DNA of 64,000 nt, from the NCBI GenBank assembly GCA_039819165.1, contig JBCBSM010000001.1:434001-498000 (forward strand), written 5' to 3'. This document shows, one piece after another, positions 20,596 through 29,818 of the stretch; position 1 is the first letter of the stretch, and every line of letters begins with the position of its first letter. The stretch comes from Planctomycetota bacterium. GTDB taxonomy: Bacteria; Planctomycetota; Phycisphaerae; Phycisphaerales; UBA1924. A program made the position numbers and the translations under genes. Below the pieces are notes generated by a model. The model saw only the letters and a list, made by a program, of their open reading frames with translations. It did no database searches and was not told the origin of the DNA.

Positions 20596-21984
20596 CTAGC
20601 CCAGGCCGCCCTTGAGGTTGCCGCCGAATTTCTCGCGCAACCGCCGCAGCGCGGGCGTCTCCTTGAGGATCTCGTCGGCCGACGGCCCCCGCTCGCCCCG
20701 GCCCCGCTGGCCCGCGGGCGGCTCCTTGAGCGCCTTGATGCTCAGCGAGATCCGCCGCTTGCCGTGGTCGATGCCTAGCACCTTGACCTTGACGACCTCG
20801 TCGACGCTCACAGCATCACCGACCGAGCGGACCCGCTTGTGGTCCAGCTCCGAGATGTGCACGAGCCCCTCGACGCCCGGCGCGACCTCGACGAAGGCGC
20901 CGAACTCCAGGATCTTGGTCACCCGGCCCGACAGTTCCGCGCCCTCCTCGACCTTCTCCTGGGCTTCGGAGAACGGGTCGGCCTCGAGCTGCTTCATGCC
21001 CAGCGAGATGCGGTTGTTGTCCCAGTCGACCTTGAGCACCTCGACGCGGACCCGCTGGCCCTCCGAGACGACCTTGCGGACGGCGTTCTCGCCCTGGCCG
21101 ATGCGGTTGTGCGACAGGTCGCTCACGTGCACGAGGCCGTCGATGCCGCCGATGTCGACGAAGGCGCCGAAGGGCGCGACGCGCCGCACCACCCCCTCGA
21201 TCTTCTGGCCTGGTGCGAGCGTGTCCTTGAGCGCTTCGGCGGCCTTGGCCCGCTCCCGCTCCAGGACAGCGCGCCGCGAGAGCACGACGTTGCCGCCGCC
21301 GCGGCGTTCGACCCGCTGCACCTCGCACTCGAGCTTCTGGCCCACGAATGTGGACAGATCCTCGATCCGCTCGAGCGCGGCCTGGCTCGCGGGCAGGAAC
21401 GCCCGGTGCCCGCCGGCGAGCTCCATCTCCAGCCCGCCCTTGTTGGTGCCCGTGCACGTGGCTTCGATGACCATGCCCGGTCGCAGCTGGTCCCACACCG
21501 CCTTGCGGATGGCGCCGGGCCGCGAGCAGACGTTGATGTTCTCCTTCTCGTCGTAGCGATCGACGAGCACCTCGAGGCTCTGGTCGACCTGTGGCACGTT
21601 CTCGCCCTCGCGCCATTGGTCCCGCGGCACGATGCCCAGGTCCTTGGGGCCGAACTCCAGGAAGACGTCCGTGTCGGTCACGTTGACGACCCGGCCGGTC
21701 CGCGTCTCCCGCGCGGGCGCACCGCCGACGACGCGCGGACCGCGGATCTTGGGTTGGGCCGCGGGCGGCGCCGACGCCTCCATTGCCGCGTCGATCTGCG
21801 CGGAGAGTTCGGCACCGAGCTCCGGGGCCGCCTGCTGCGTTGCGGCCGCGGCGGGCGCGACCGTCGATTGCTGCCCACCGGCATCCTCGGGCTTGGGCGG
21901 GGCCTCGGTTGCAGGCGGTTCGCTCGCGGGTGCGGCGTGCTCGGGCGTCTCGGTCGACGTCTGCTGCTCGGTCTGATCGGACAT
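20596..21984 (-). CDS. S1 RNA-binding domain protein (30S ribosomal protein S1-like)
   Basis: A 462-residue protein with a disordered Pro/Ala/Glu/Gln-rich N-terminal ~80 residues followed by four S1 (OB-fold) domains: about 90-160, 172-245, 262-335 and 352-425. Domains 3 and 4 carry the canonical pattern (VVRRVAPFGAFVDIGGIDGLVHVSDLS and its counterpart with VEGLVHISEL). The first two are more diverged. Ribosomal S1 usually has four to six such domains. This looks like the S1 of the lineage, but a separate S1-domain regulator is not excluded. The ATG at 21984 lacks a strong ribosome-binding site, and S1 genes often show that. It lies 97 bases after the Gfo/Idh gene on the same strand. Confidence 0.85.
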   Translation of the reverse strand: MSDQTEQQTSTETPEHAAPASEPPATEAPPKPEDAGGQQSTVAPAAAATQQAAPELGAELSAQIDAAMEASAPPAAQPKIRGPRVVGGAPARETRTGRVVNVTDTDVFLEFGPKDLGIVPRDQWREGENVPQVDQSLEVLVDRYDEKENINVCSRPGAIRKAVWDQLRPGMVIEATCTGTNKGGLEMELAGGHRAFLPASQAALERIEDLSTFVGQKLECEVQRVERRGGGNVVLSRRAVLERERAKAAEALKDTLAPGQKIEGVVRRVAPFGAFVDIGGIDGLVHVSDLSHNRIGQGENAVRKVVSEGQRVRVEVLKVDWDNNRISLGMKQLEADPFSEAQEKVEEGAELSGRVTKILEFGAFVEVAPGVEGLVHISELDHKRVRSVGDAVSVDEVVKVKVLGIDHGKRRISLSIKALKEPPAGQRGRGERGPSADEILKETPALRRLREKFGGNLKGGLG

Positions 21985-22081
21985 GGCGTGGAATCCGTCC
22001 GCCGCCGGACCGGCCGGCGGGGCGCTCGGGGTGGATCGGTGCGGCAAGTCTAGCGAAGCTCCGGGCCGATGCGACCGGACG

Positions 22082-23173
22082 CTATCCGCCCGACGGCGTC
22101 AACGCCGGGCTGGCGCCCATCGTCTCGGCGATCGAATCGACGATCCGCTGGGCGGTCCGCACGTTCGCGAAGCCCGCGCGGGCATCGATCGGCGGGGGCG
22201 TGCCGGTCCGGACGGCGTCGAGGAAGGCCTCGATCTCCATGACGATGGGCTCGCCGTTGTCGATCTCTAGGTTCTCCACGTTCACCAGTTCGTCCCACTT
22301 CAGGTCGGTGAGGTCCACGCCGTCGCGCAGCTGCTGGCGAATCTCCTGCATCTGCAGCTCGTTGGCGGTGCGGCGGATGATGACGCCCGCCTTGGCGGCG
22401 TAGTCCATCTTGATGTAGGCGTTCTCGCCGGTGATCCGGGTGACCCGCTCGGTCTTGAGCGCCAGCCGGCTTGCGGTGATGTTCGCCACGCACGTGCCCG
22501 TGGGCCGCCGCCACGTCAGGCGGGCGTTGCAGATGTCCTCGTGCTCGGAGACGACCGCGACGCCGGCGGCCTGGATGTCGTCGGGCTCCTCGCCGCCCAT
22601 GAGCATCAGCACCACGTCCAGGTCGTGGATCATCATGTCCATGACCACGCCGATGTCGACCGAGCGGAAGGTCATCGGGCTGACGCGGTGCACCTCGATG
22701 AAGCGGGGCGTGATCGACTCGTCGGCCGCGGTCGCCCGCTGCATCGCCCGCATGATGGGATTGAAGCGTTCGATGTGGCCGACCATCAGCACCGTGCCGC
22801 GCTTCTCCGCCAGGTCGCGGATGGCGTCGGCGTCCTCGGCCGTGCCGGCGAGGGGCTTCTCGATCAGGCAGTGCACGCCCGCCTCGATGCACCGCTCGGC
22901 CAGCGCCCGGTGCGCCGATGTCGGGGCCGCGATGGACACCGCGTCGACGCCCTTCTCGATGAGCGCGTCGAGCGACTCGAACACCTCGGCGTTGTGGGTC
23001 TCGGCGATGTCGGCGGCGCGATCGGGATGGGGATCGACGATGCCGACGAGCTTGGTTGTGGGCAGCTGCGCATATACGCGGGCGTGGTGGCGGCCCATGC
23101 GGCCAACACCAACGGCCCCGCATCGGAGCACGGGGCCGTTGGACGACTGCGATTGGTTGCCGTGGTCAGCCAC
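22082..23173 (-). CDS. Gfo/Idh/MocA family NAD(P)-dependent oxidoreductase
   Basis: A 363-residue oxidoreductase. An N-terminal Rossmann domain has GVGRMGRHHARVYAQL (GxGxxG, about 17-32) and the family's catalytic EKPLA (Lys-Pro) near residue 103. The C-terminal alpha/beta domain includes VGHIERFNP, found in sugar-nucleotide dehydrogenases of this superfamily such as the UDP-GlcNAc 3-dehydrogenase GnnA type. That link is suggestive only. The start is probably GTG 23173, 26 bases after trxA, since no ATG upstream is in frame outside trxA. It is followed by the S1 gene. It could take part in surface-sugar synthesis or in sugar catabolism. Confidence 0.85.
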   Translation of the reverse strand: MADHGNQSQSSNGPVLRCGAVGVGRMGRHHARVYAQLPTTKLVGIVDPHPDRAADIAETHNAEVFESLDALIEKGVDAVSIAAPTSAHRALAERCIEAGVHCLIEKPLAGTAEDADAIRDLAEKRGTVLMVGHIERFNPIMRAMQRATAADESITPRFIEVHRVSPMTFRSVDIGVVMDMMIHDLDVVLMLMGGEEPDDIQAAGVAVVSEHEDICNARLTWRRPTGTCVANITASRLALKTERVTRITGENAYIKMDYAAKAGVIIRRTANELQMQEIRQQLRDGVDLTDLKWDELVNVENLEIDNGEPIVMEIEAFLDAVRTGTPPPIDARAGFANVRTAQRIVDSIAETMGASPALTPSGG

Positions 23174-23199
23174 TCGGATGGATCGCGCGGAGGCCGGCC

Positions 23200-23538
23200 T
23201 CAGGCGGCACCCACGGCGCCCTCGATGGCCGCCGCCAGCTCGTCGCGGCTCTTGAGCCCGACGAAGCGCTCCACCGGTTCGCCGTCCTTGAACAAGATGA
23301 CCGTCGGGATCGCGTGGATGCCGTACTTGACGGCAACCTCGCGGTTGGCGTCGGTATCGAGCTTGCCGATCTTGGCCTTGCCGTCGAACTCCTCGGCCAG
23401 CTGGTCGACGATGGGAGCCAGCAGCCGGCAGGGCATGCACCACTCGGCCCAGAAATCGACCAGCACGGGCTGGTCGCTTCCGAGCACCTCGGACTCGAAG
23501 TTGCCATCGGAGAACTCGCGGACGTGCTCGTTGGCCAT
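23200..23538 (-). CDS. trxA: Thioredoxin with WCMPC active site
   Basis: A 112-residue classical single-domain thioredoxin (disulfide reductase, electron donor to ribonucleotide reductase, peroxiredoxins and others). Active site WCMPC is at residues 33-37: the two redox cysteines are intact, but Met replaces the usual Gly between them (WCGPC). The cis-Pro loop (HAIPTVILF) and the Asp of the buried pair (LVDFWAEWC) are normal. The ATG at 23538 has AAGGAG nine bases upstream, and a promoter candidate lies at 23612-23640. It may reduce the Bcp peroxiredoxin encoded at 27.7 kb. The gene is followed by the Gfo/Idh and S1 genes. Confidence 0.95.
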   Translation of the reverse strand: MANEHVREFSDGNFESEVLGSDQPVLVDFWAEWCMPCRLLAPIVDQLAEEFDGKAKIGKLDTDANREVAVKYGIHAIPTVILFKDGEPVERFVGLKSRDELAAAIEGAVGAA

Positions 23539-23611
23539 CGTGCCGACTCCTTAGGTTGATGCACTACCTCGCGGCCGAGCCTCAACCCATCCCGTGAGCG
23601 CGGCTCGCGGG

Positions 23612-23640
23612 ATACTAGCTCGGCCGCCTGTCGCTTCCAA
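23612..23640 (-). promoter_or_regulatory. Sigma-70-type promoter candidate for trxA
   Basis: On the minus strand, TTGGAA (23640-23635) and TAGTAT (23617-23612) are spaced by exactly 17 bases, matching the -35/-10 consensus at four of six positions each. A transcript from here would have a leader of about 65 bases before the trxA ATG at 23538. The folP gene ends at 23692, so this is the only intergenic space available. Confidence 0.5.
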
Positions 23641-23691
23641 CGGCGGCAACCCGCCGCACCGCAAACCCGGGGAACCGCGCCGCGGTCGATT

Positions 23692-24561
23692 TCATTCCCG
23701 CCCCGCGACCCGGCAGAGCCGCAAGGCCTGCACATGCGGGGCCGCGTCATGCACCCGGTGCAGCAGGGCGCCGCCCCGCGCCGCCAGCACCGTTGCCGCG
23801 ATCGAGCCCGCGAGCCGCTCAGCGGGATCGCTCTCGCGGTCCAGCGACACGCGGCCCACAAAGCTCTTGCGGCTGGCCCCGACGAGCACCGGGAAGCCCC
23901 GCCCGGCCAGCTCCGCGATGCCCGTCAGCAGTTCCATGTTCTGCTCCACCGACTTGCCGAAGCCCAGCCCCGGATCGATGGCGATGTTGCCGCGGGGCAC
24001 GCCCGCGGTAATGGCGTCGGCCGCACACTCATCCAGCGCCGCCGCCACCATGCGCACGACGCCTCCCTCGTACGCGGGGTCGTGTTCGTAGGCGTCCGAG
24101 AATCGATCGCGCTCCGGCCGCACACGGCGGTGCATCAGCACGAGTCCGGCGCCGAGTTCCGCGACGGTCGAGCACATCGCCGGGTCGGCGGTGCCGCCCG
24201 AGACGTCGTTCGCCGCATCTGCGCCCGCCTCGATGCACGCGCGCGCCACCGCCGCGCTCGTCGTGTCCACGCTAATGGGCACGTCCGCGAGCGCCGCATC
24301 GCCCGCCGAGCGGATCGCCTCGACGATCGGTCGCACGCGGCGGATCTGCTCGTCGGGGTTGACGGCGTGCGCGCCCGGTCGCGTCGATTCGCCGCCGATA
24401 TCGAGCATCGCGGCGCCGTCGGCAACCGCTCGCGCGCACAGATTCAGCGCATCATCGAGCGATCGCAGCACGCCGCCGTCGTAGAAGCTGTCGGGCGTCG
24501 CGTTGACGATGGCAACGACGCGCGGCCGATCGAGATCGACCACGCGTCCGTGAGCCAGCAC
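23692..24561 (-). CDS. folP: Dihydropteroate synthase
   Basis: Condenses p-aminobenzoate with dihydropterin pyrophosphate to give dihydropteroate, the sulfonamide target in folate synthesis. The 289-residue TIM-barrel shows all landmarks: VAIVNATPDSF (loop 1), LDIGGESTRPGA, ISVDTTSAAVA, ANDVSGGT, AIDPGLGFGKS, VGASRKSF and the final RVHD. It starts at GTG 24561, 29 bases after the stop of the preceding gene. No in-frame ATG fits. Folate partner genes such as folK are not nearby. The nearest folate gene in the window is 5-formyl-THF cyclo-ligase. Confidence 0.95.
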   Translation of the reverse strand: MLAHGRVVDLDRPRVVAIVNATPDSFYDGGVLRSLDDALNLCARAVADGAAMLDIGGESTRPGAHAVNPDEQIRRVRPIVEAIRSAGDAALADVPISVDTTSAAVARACIEAGADAANDVSGGTADPAMCSTVAELGAGLVLMHRRVRPERDRFSDAYEHDPAYEGGVVRMVAAALDECAADAITAGVPRGNIAIDPGLGFGKSVEQNMELLTGIAELAGRGFPVLVGASRKSFVGRVSLDRESDPAERLAGSIAATVLAARGGALLHRVHDAAPHVQALRLCRVAGRE

Positions 24562-24590
24562 CCATCGGGCGGGTTGTGCGGGCGGCGTGG

Positions 24591-26321
24591 TCAGAAGTCG
24601 ATCGAGTCGTCCTGGCCGCCGCCGCCGAACTGCGGCCCCATGGCGCCGAAGAGCGTGCCCAGCTCGACGCCCTTGGCGATCACCGCCGGGGGCAGGTGGA
24701 GTGCGATCTCGGCCGTGCCGCTGCCGCTGGCGGCGACAAAGCCGATCGGCGGCATCGGATCGACCGGCCCGAGGAACGCCTGCGCGGCCCCGAGCAGCTG
24801 GTCGGCGTCGATGTAGAGCTCCAGCGCCCGGTTGCCCGGAAGCTTCGACGAGATCGCCCGCAGCTCTGCGTCGCTTGCCAGGCCGCCCCCGGCGTTGGCC
24901 GATGCCACGGCGCTCGACAGCATCTCGCTGTTGCGGGCCATCGTCATCACGATGCCATCCTCGGTCTGGGCGACGTACCCGCCCGGTCCCGAGAGGCCGA
25001 ACATCAGCCCGACGACCTGCTGGGCCTGCGCAGCGGCCTGCAGGGCCTCGGGGCCCGCGCCCTCGGCGGGCTGGAAGCTCGACATGGTCGACCATTCGTC
25101 CACATCGATGTCGCCGATCTTCCGGGCGTTCTCGGTGTAGCTGGCCGTCGTGGTGACCACCAGGCCCTGCTGCTCCTGGACCTGGCCGTCGGCCGCCCGC
25201 GTTGCGGTCGCCAGGCTATCGCGCAGCGCCGCGGGATCATCGCCCCGGAAGTACGCCGCCGAGCCCACGAACATGCCCGCGCCGATGGTGAGCTGCTGGG
25301 GCGTTGGTGCGCCCATGACGAACGCGGCGCCGGACGAGTTGTTGATGAGCTCGAGCCCGGCCTGGAGGTTGGCGTTGTCCTGCGGCAGGCCCTGCGCGAG
25401 CAGGCCCACGACCGACTTGAACGCCGGCGACGACGTGTCGTACGCCAGCGCCAGCCCGAAGTCCTGCTTGGGCAGGTGGGCCATCAGATCGTCGGTGTTC
25501 GAGCCGCCGTTGAACAGGCTCGCGAGCAGCGAGCCCTCCTTGAATCGGCTGAGCACGCGGGCGGTGACGCCGTCGGCCTCGAAGTCGATGGCGATCGTGC
25601 CGGCACCAGCGTCGTTGAGGAAGGCGCTGGCGATCGGGTCGATGGCCGCGAAGCCCTGGGCCGCCTCGGGCCCGCCGAACATCGCCGCCATCTGCTTGAC
25701 GCCCTCGTAGCCCTCGCGCCACTCGGCCGTGAGTGATGCGAGGTTGCCGACGATGATGACGTCGGCATCTCCCGCCGCTGCTGCGGCCCGTGCACCCGCC
25801 GCTGCCCCGTGCGCCGCCAGGTTGCCCCCGGCCGGCTCCCACGCGTCCAGCAGGTCGCCGGCGTCCGAGATCGCAGCGTGGCCGTTACCCGCCCTGCGGA
25901 CGAAGACCTCCTCACCCGCAAATTCGATCTCCTCGACCCCCGCGCCCACGCCGCCGCGCGCGCCCACGAACGCGCCGTAGTCATCCACGGGCATCAGCAG
26001 CACGACCTGCGGCTCCCGCTCGCCCGGCAGGAAGAACAGTGCCGCCGATCCATCGCCGTTGATCGCATCCCCATCGAGCTCGCCCATGACCGCCTCGAGG
26101 GCGCCGCCGCCGAGCGGCAGTTGGGCCGCGCCCGCGAACGCCTGGAGGTCGGCCATCGCCGAGCCGAGATTGGCCACCGCGATCGCGCCGGCGGCCTGCG
26201 TGGGCACGAAGTCCAGCGACGACGGCAGCGATTGGGCCGACGCCGACGCGGCGAGCCCGCACGCGGCGACCGTGGCACTGGCAACGAACGAGAGCTTGGG
26301 CGATCGGCCTTGCATCGGCAT
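24591..26321 (-). CDS. Large exported protein of unknown function
   Basis: A 576-residue protein with a clear signal peptide: Met-Pro-Met, basic residues, a hydrophobic Ala/Val core (about 11-25), and an ASAQS cleavage site near 30. The mature part is rich in Ala, Gly, Asp and Phe, with repeated stretches of the form GxxxxIxFEADGVTARVLSRF, and shows no recognised domain, repeat, Cys pair or membrane anchor. Such proteins resemble DUF3352-like or other surface beta-rich proteins, but I cannot assign a family. The ATG at 26321 has a good CAGGAG six bases upstream. A second ATG at 26315 is less suitable. The gene precedes folP by 29 bases and follows a gap of about 210 bases with no gene. Confidence 0.6.
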   Translation of the reverse strand: MPMQGRSPKLSFVASATVAACGLAASASAQSLPSSLDFVPTQAAGAIAVANLGSAMADLQAFAGAAQLPLGGGALEAVMGELDGDAINGDGSAALFFLPGEREPQVVLLMPVDDYGAFVGARGGVGAGVEEIEFAGEEVFVRRAGNGHAAISDAGDLLDAWEPAGGNLAAHGAAAGARAAAAAGDADVIIVGNLASLTAEWREGYEGVKQMAAMFGGPEAAQGFAAIDPIASAFLNDAGAGTIAIDFEADGVTARVLSRFKEGSLLASLFNGGSNTDDLMAHLPKQDFGLALAYDTSSPAFKSVVGLLAQGLPQDNANLQAGLELINNSSGAAFVMGAPTPQQLTIGAGMFVGSAAYFRGDDPAALRDSLATATRAADGQVQEQQGLVVTTTASYTENARKIGDIDVDEWSTMSSFQPAEGAGPEALQAAAQAQQVVGLMFGLSGPGGYVAQTEDGIVMTMARNSEMLSSAVASANAGGGLASDAELRAISSKLPGNRALELYIDADQLLGAAQAFLGPVDPMPPIGFVAASGSGTAEIALHLPPAVIAKGVELGTLFGAMGPQFGGGGQDDSIDF

Positions 26322-26534
26322 GGGGTTCTCCTGGGTGGCTCCGGCCGATGGTCGGCGGCGAGCCGGGATGTTCCTCTTCGCGAACATGCGGCGCGTTCCG
26401 TCCGCCGCGGCACCACTGTATCGGAGGCTCGGTAGCCGGATTTCCGGTCGCTGGGGGCTCCGGCCATGCTTTGATGCATGCGGATCCGTACAGAATGCTG
26501 ACACATGCCCGTGTCCGGCGACTCCGAGCCCTTT

Positions 26535-27059
26535 CTAGCCGCGGTCCGCGGCGAGCGCCCGCGTGATCGCCTCGTGCGATCGATTCGCGCCCTCGAGCGT
26601 GGTCGCCCGGGCCTGGCGGAGCATCCACCACCACGTAGGCGCGATCGGCAGGATCGTGAGCGGGTAGTACCACCACATGATCGAGCCCAAGCCCCACGAT
26701 CCTGGGATCATCTGCTCGAGCAGGTACCGCCCGGGCTCGACCGTCACGATCATCACGATCGCGTAGACGACGGGCATCCGCAGCCGCCATCGCAGGTGGA
26801 AGCGCAGCCGCGTCTTCGGACCCTCGTCCGCCGCGGTTGACACGAGATCGCGATCGAACGGGGCGCCAAGCGCCCCGGCCATGAACAGGGCGTCGTGCGG
26901 ACCACCCCGCCGGAACTCGGGCAGGTCCCCCCGCCGCGCGGCCCGCTCGAGCGTGTCGACGATCTCGGCGGGCGACGCATCCACGTAGAGGTCCGGGAGC
27001 GTCGTGTCGGCGGCGGGTGGCGCATCGGCGTCGGGTTTTGTTGTCGGAGCCGCCGGCAT
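26535..27059 (-). CDS. Two-helix membrane protein, unknown function
   Basis: A 174-residue protein with an N-terminal low-complexity Pro/Ala/Thr/Asp region (1-30), a soluble helical part (ASPAEIVDTLERAARRGDLPEFRRG), and two hydrophobic segments (MPVVYAIVMIVTV and GSIMWWYYPLTILPIAPTWWWML). The tryptophan-rich second segment is notable. It ends with an Arg/Ala-rich tail. No family is recognised. The start at ATG 27059 is chosen because the coding pattern begins there, and the upstream sequence is part of the opposite-strand gene's leader. It diverges from the gene at 27136. Confidence 0.55.
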   Translation of the reverse strand: MPAAPTTKPDADAPPAADTTLPDLYVDASPAEIVDTLERAARRGDLPEFRRGGPHDALFMAGALGAPFDRDLVSTAADEGPKTRLRFHLRWRLRMPVVYAIVMIVTVEPGRYLLEQMIPGSWGLGSIMWWYYPLTILPIAPTWWWMLRQARATTLEGANRSHEAITRALAADRG

Positions 27060-27135
27060 GGACGCCGAGTGTATCAGCCGACCGGCGCCCCGCTGGCCCA
27101 GCGGCGGCACGCCGTCTGCACAAGGCCCCGGAGCC

Positions 27136-27705
27136 ATGGCCGACGAGCCGCGAGATCGGGTGACGTTGCGTCTTGCGGGCACGCCGCGTCGCGAGTCCGC
27201 AACATCGTTGCGCGCTGGCAACGCCCAGGGCCCACGCAGTGGCGGTGCTCCGAAGGCGTCCCTCCGCCCGGCGTTCGGGGCCGGTGCGGGTCCGCATACC
27301 GCCGGCGACGCCGCCGCCCGCGCCATCGAGGTCGCTCGGGCGAATCGTGAGGCCTCGGCCCTCGATGCCCTGGACGCGCGGTGGGTGCTCGCGTGCCGAG
27401 TCTCGGTCCAACTCGAGGGCGGCCGGGCGGCCATCCTCTCGTCCGAGCGACGCGAGCGGCTGCTGGTAGAGGCCCAGCGGCTCGGTCTCCGCCGCTTCGA
27501 CGCCAACCTCATCATCGCCATCGTGCAGGACTCGGCCCGCTGCGGGGAGCCGCCGCTGGGCATCACTACGGCCGACCGGCTGCCCCTCGTGCGCGAGGCC
27601 CGGCCGGCCGAGGACCACACGCTCTCCGTGCCCGCCCGCATCCTCATCGCCGCGGCGGCGGGGGGCGCGCTGGCGGCCTCCCTCGTCCACTGGGTGCTTT
27701 CCTAG
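27136..27705 (+). CDS. C-terminally anchored hypothetical protein
   Basis: A 189-residue protein with an N-terminal disordered half rich in Ala/Gly/Arg/Pro (1-80), a conserved-looking helical region (EVARANREASALDALDARW, CRVSVQLEGGRAAILSSERRERLL) and a final membrane helix (VPARILIAAAAGGALAASL) close to the C-terminus, so a tail-anchored arrangement is likely. No family is recognised. The ATG at 27136 has a GGAG close upstream. It is followed by the Bcp gene on the same strand with about 40 bases between. The reading frame runs opposite to the previous gene, and the coding signal is better here than in other frames. Confidence 0.5.
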   Translation: MADEPRDRVTLRLAGTPRRESATSLRAGNAQGPRSGGAPKASLRPAFGAGAGPHTAGDAAARAIEVARANREASALDALDARWVLACRVSVQLEGGRAAILSSERRERLLVEAQRLGLRRFDANLIIAIVQDSARCGEPPLGITTADRLPLVREARPAEDHTLSVPARILIAAAAGGALAASLVHWVLS

Positions 27706-27747
27706 CCACCGCGTTTCGTGCGCGAGAGCGCCGGCCTAGCTTCACGC

Positions 27748-28254
27748 ATGCTCGATCCAGGCAAGAAGGCGCCCGCGTTCACGCTGGCCGACCAGTCCGA
27801 CACCAAGCACGCGCTGAAGGACTACGCCGGGCGGCCGCTCGTGCTCTTCTTCTACCCCAAGGACGGCACCTCGGGCTGCACGACCGAGGCCTGCGACTTC
27901 CGCGATCTGCTGCCCGAGTTCGAAGAGATGGACGCCGCCGTGCTCGGCATCAGCATCCTGGATACCAAGAGCAAGGCGAAGTTCGCGAAGAAGCACGACC
28001 TGAGCTACCCGCTGCTGGCCGACGACCGCATCGATGCCGACGAGCGGCCCGACCCCGAGGTCGCCCAGAAGTACGGCGTCTGGGTCGAGAAGAGCATGTA
28101 CGGCAAGACCTACATGGGCATCGAGCGGACGACCTTCTTGATCGACGCGGCGGGCAAGATCGCGCAGGTGTGGAGCAAGGTCAAGGTGCCCGGGCACGCC
28201 GAGGCCGTCCGCGACGCGGTCGCCGAGCTCGCGTCGGCCGAATCGCGGGGCTAG
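27748..28254 (+). CDS. bcp: Thioredoxin-dependent peroxiredoxin (Bcp/PrxQ family)
   Basis: Reduces hydrogen peroxide and organic peroxides with electrons from thioredoxin. The 168-residue protein has the thioredoxin-like fold with active site FYPKDGTSGCTTEACDFRD. The first Cys is peroxidatic and a second, five residues later, is the resolving Cys of the PrxQ/Bcp type. Thr and Arg of the Pxxx(T/S)xxC...R catalytic set are present. A TAGCTT hexamer ends five bases before the ATG at 27748 and no ribosome-binding site is seen, which would suit a leaderless transcript. Its stop shares the CTAG palindrome with the stop of the opposite gene at 28251. TrxA (23.2 kb) is a likely reductant. Confidence 0.92.
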   Translation: MLDPGKKAPAFTLADQSDTKHALKDYAGRPLVLFFYPKDGTSGCTTEACDFRDLLPEFEEMDAAVLGISILDTKSKAKFAKKHDLSYPLLADDRIDADERPDPEVAQKYGVWVEKSMYGKTYMGIERTTFLIDAAGKIAQVWSKVKVPGHAEAVRDAVAELASAESRG

Positions 28255-29771
28255 CGCCGCCGCCGCGAGGCCAGCAGCCCGCCGGCCCCGAGCACCGCGA
28301 GCACGCCGGGCGAGGGGACTGCGTTGACGAAGATCTGCAGGCGGTCGTCCAGGAACACCGCGTCGACCTCCGCGCCCTGGCCCAGCCCCTCGATGACGAT
28401 GTCGTCGAATTCGCCCTGCACGACCTGCGCGAGCAGCACGTCGAAGGCATCGCCCTGCATGATGGGCGGCTCGCCCGTAAAGGGCGAGAACCGCACGATG
28501 AGCGTGCCACCGAAGATGTTGGCGACGCCGTTGACCTCCAGCACGTCGTGATCCGAGATGGGCTGGCGGCCCTCGATGTCGAAGATCAGCGTGCCCTCGT
28601 TGTCCTGCTCGAAGAGGGCCGTGCCGCTGGGGCTCTCGATGCGAAGCAGGCCCGGCGATTGGCCCGGGCTGACCACGCCCGAGTTGAGCACCATCGCCGC
28701 CTCGGCGGTGCCCGAGCCGTTCAGCTCGCCGCCGTTGTTGAGGCTCAGCATGCCCGTGCCCAGCCCGGCCGACACCACGCCGCCGTTGAGCACGCTGACC
28801 ACGCCGCCGGCGTTGTTGATCGAGCCCACGGCATCGACGCGCGAGCCCGCACCGTCGGCGGCCAGCAGCCCCTCGTTGAGCAGGCCATCGGGGCTGCCGA
28901 ACGTAAAGGTCGCGAAGCCGGACGCGGTGAAGCGGCCGCGATTCTCGGTGACCGATTCGAAGTCCGGGAACGACGAGCCGTCGCCGTCCAGCTGCACGTC
29001 CGCCTCGCTCTCGCTGAGGGGCGTGCCGTTGAGGTCGAGCGTCGAGCCGCCAAAGACCTCGTAGCGGCCCGTTCCCAGGACGCCCGGCGTGGGCAGCGCG
29101 GGATTGGTGATCGTCAGCGTGCCGTCGGTCACCGCGAGCGTGCCGGGGTTCTCGAACAGCACCTCGTCGATGAGCGTCACGCCGGGCGACTCCTTGCGGA
29201 GCACGCCCTCGTTGCGGAACGTCGCGGTCGAGTCGCCCAGGAAGTCGCCGCTGCTCTCGATGGTGAACAGCGAGCCGTCGCCGTTCGTGAACACCGTGCT
29301 GCCGCCGAAGAACACGTCACCGGTGCCGGTCTTGCGGCCGCCGCCGATGGTGCACATGGGCGTATCGCAGATGTCGGCCAGCAGGCTGCCCGTGAAGATC
29401 AGCGTGCCCTGCGACCGCAGGTCGGCGATGGCCATCGCGGTGCCATCGCCGAACTCCAGCGTGTCGAGCACGGTGATGGTGTTGGCGCCCACGCCCTCGA
29501 TGGTCGCGTCGGCGCTGGTGAAGACGAAGGTGTCGAGGGTGACCGTGACGTCGAGGTCGATCGAGTAGGCCCCGCCCCGCAGGTCGATGGTCGCCTGGTC
29601 GTCCTGGCCCAGCACGCCCGGCACTTCGCCGACGTCCCAGTTGTCCGCCGCACCCCAGGCCCCGCCGCCGGGCGAGTCCCACGAGGCGATCACCTGGGCG
29701 GCCGCGGACGAGACACCCAGACCCGCCGCGCACGCCGTCGCGACAAGAAAACGAGATTGCAACATCTGCAT
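28251..29771 (-). CDS. PEP-CTERM-type surface protein with beta-solenoid-like repeats
   Basis: A 506-residue exported protein. The N-terminus is a signal peptide (QSRFLVATACAAGLGV, cleavage near AAAQ). The body is made of Gly/Asp/Thr-rich short strand repeats (GTLIFTGSLL, GDVFFGGSTVF, LFENPGTLAVTDGTLTI) typical of beta-helical or autotransporter-like surface proteins. The end carries a PEP-CTERM-like sorting signal: PSP, a hydrophobic stretch (GVLAVLGAGGLLA) and SRRRR. Such tails are handled by exosortases, and no exosortase gene is in the window. The ATG at 29771 has GGGAG eight bases upstream. It sits downstream of the kinase gene. Confidence 0.75.
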   Translation of the reverse strand: MQMLQSRFLVATACAAGLGVSSAAAQVIASWDSPGGGAWGAADNWDVGEVPGVLGQDDQATIDLRGGAYSIDLDVTVTLDTFVFTSADATIEGVGANTITVLDTLEFGDGTAMAIADLRSQGTLIFTGSLLADICDTPMCTIGGGRKTGTGDVFFGGSTVFTNGDGSLFTIESSGDFLGDSTATFRNEGVLRKESPGVTLIDEVLFENPGTLAVTDGTLTITNPALPTPGVLGTGRYEVFGGSTLDLNGTPLSESEADVQLDGDGSSFPDFESVTENRGRFTASGFATFTFGSPDGLLNEGLLAADGAGSRVDAVGSINNAGGVVSVLNGGVVSAGLGTGMLSLNNGGELNGSGTAEAAMVLNSGVVSPGQSPGLLRIESPSGTALFEQDNEGTLIFDIEGRQPISDHDVLEVNGVANIFGGTLIVRFSPFTGEPPIMQGDAFDVLLAQVVQGEFDDIVIEGLGQGAEVDAVFLDDRLQIFVNAVPSPGVLAVLGAGGLLASRRRR

Positions 29772-29818
29772 TGTCGTGGCTCCCAGGCGGCCCGCCGGGC
29801 CGCGCTCCTCCGCCCGCT

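Noticed and set aside
26465-26480. CATGC...GCATG inverted repeat
   Set aside because: Only five base pairs, no partner copies, no T-run.
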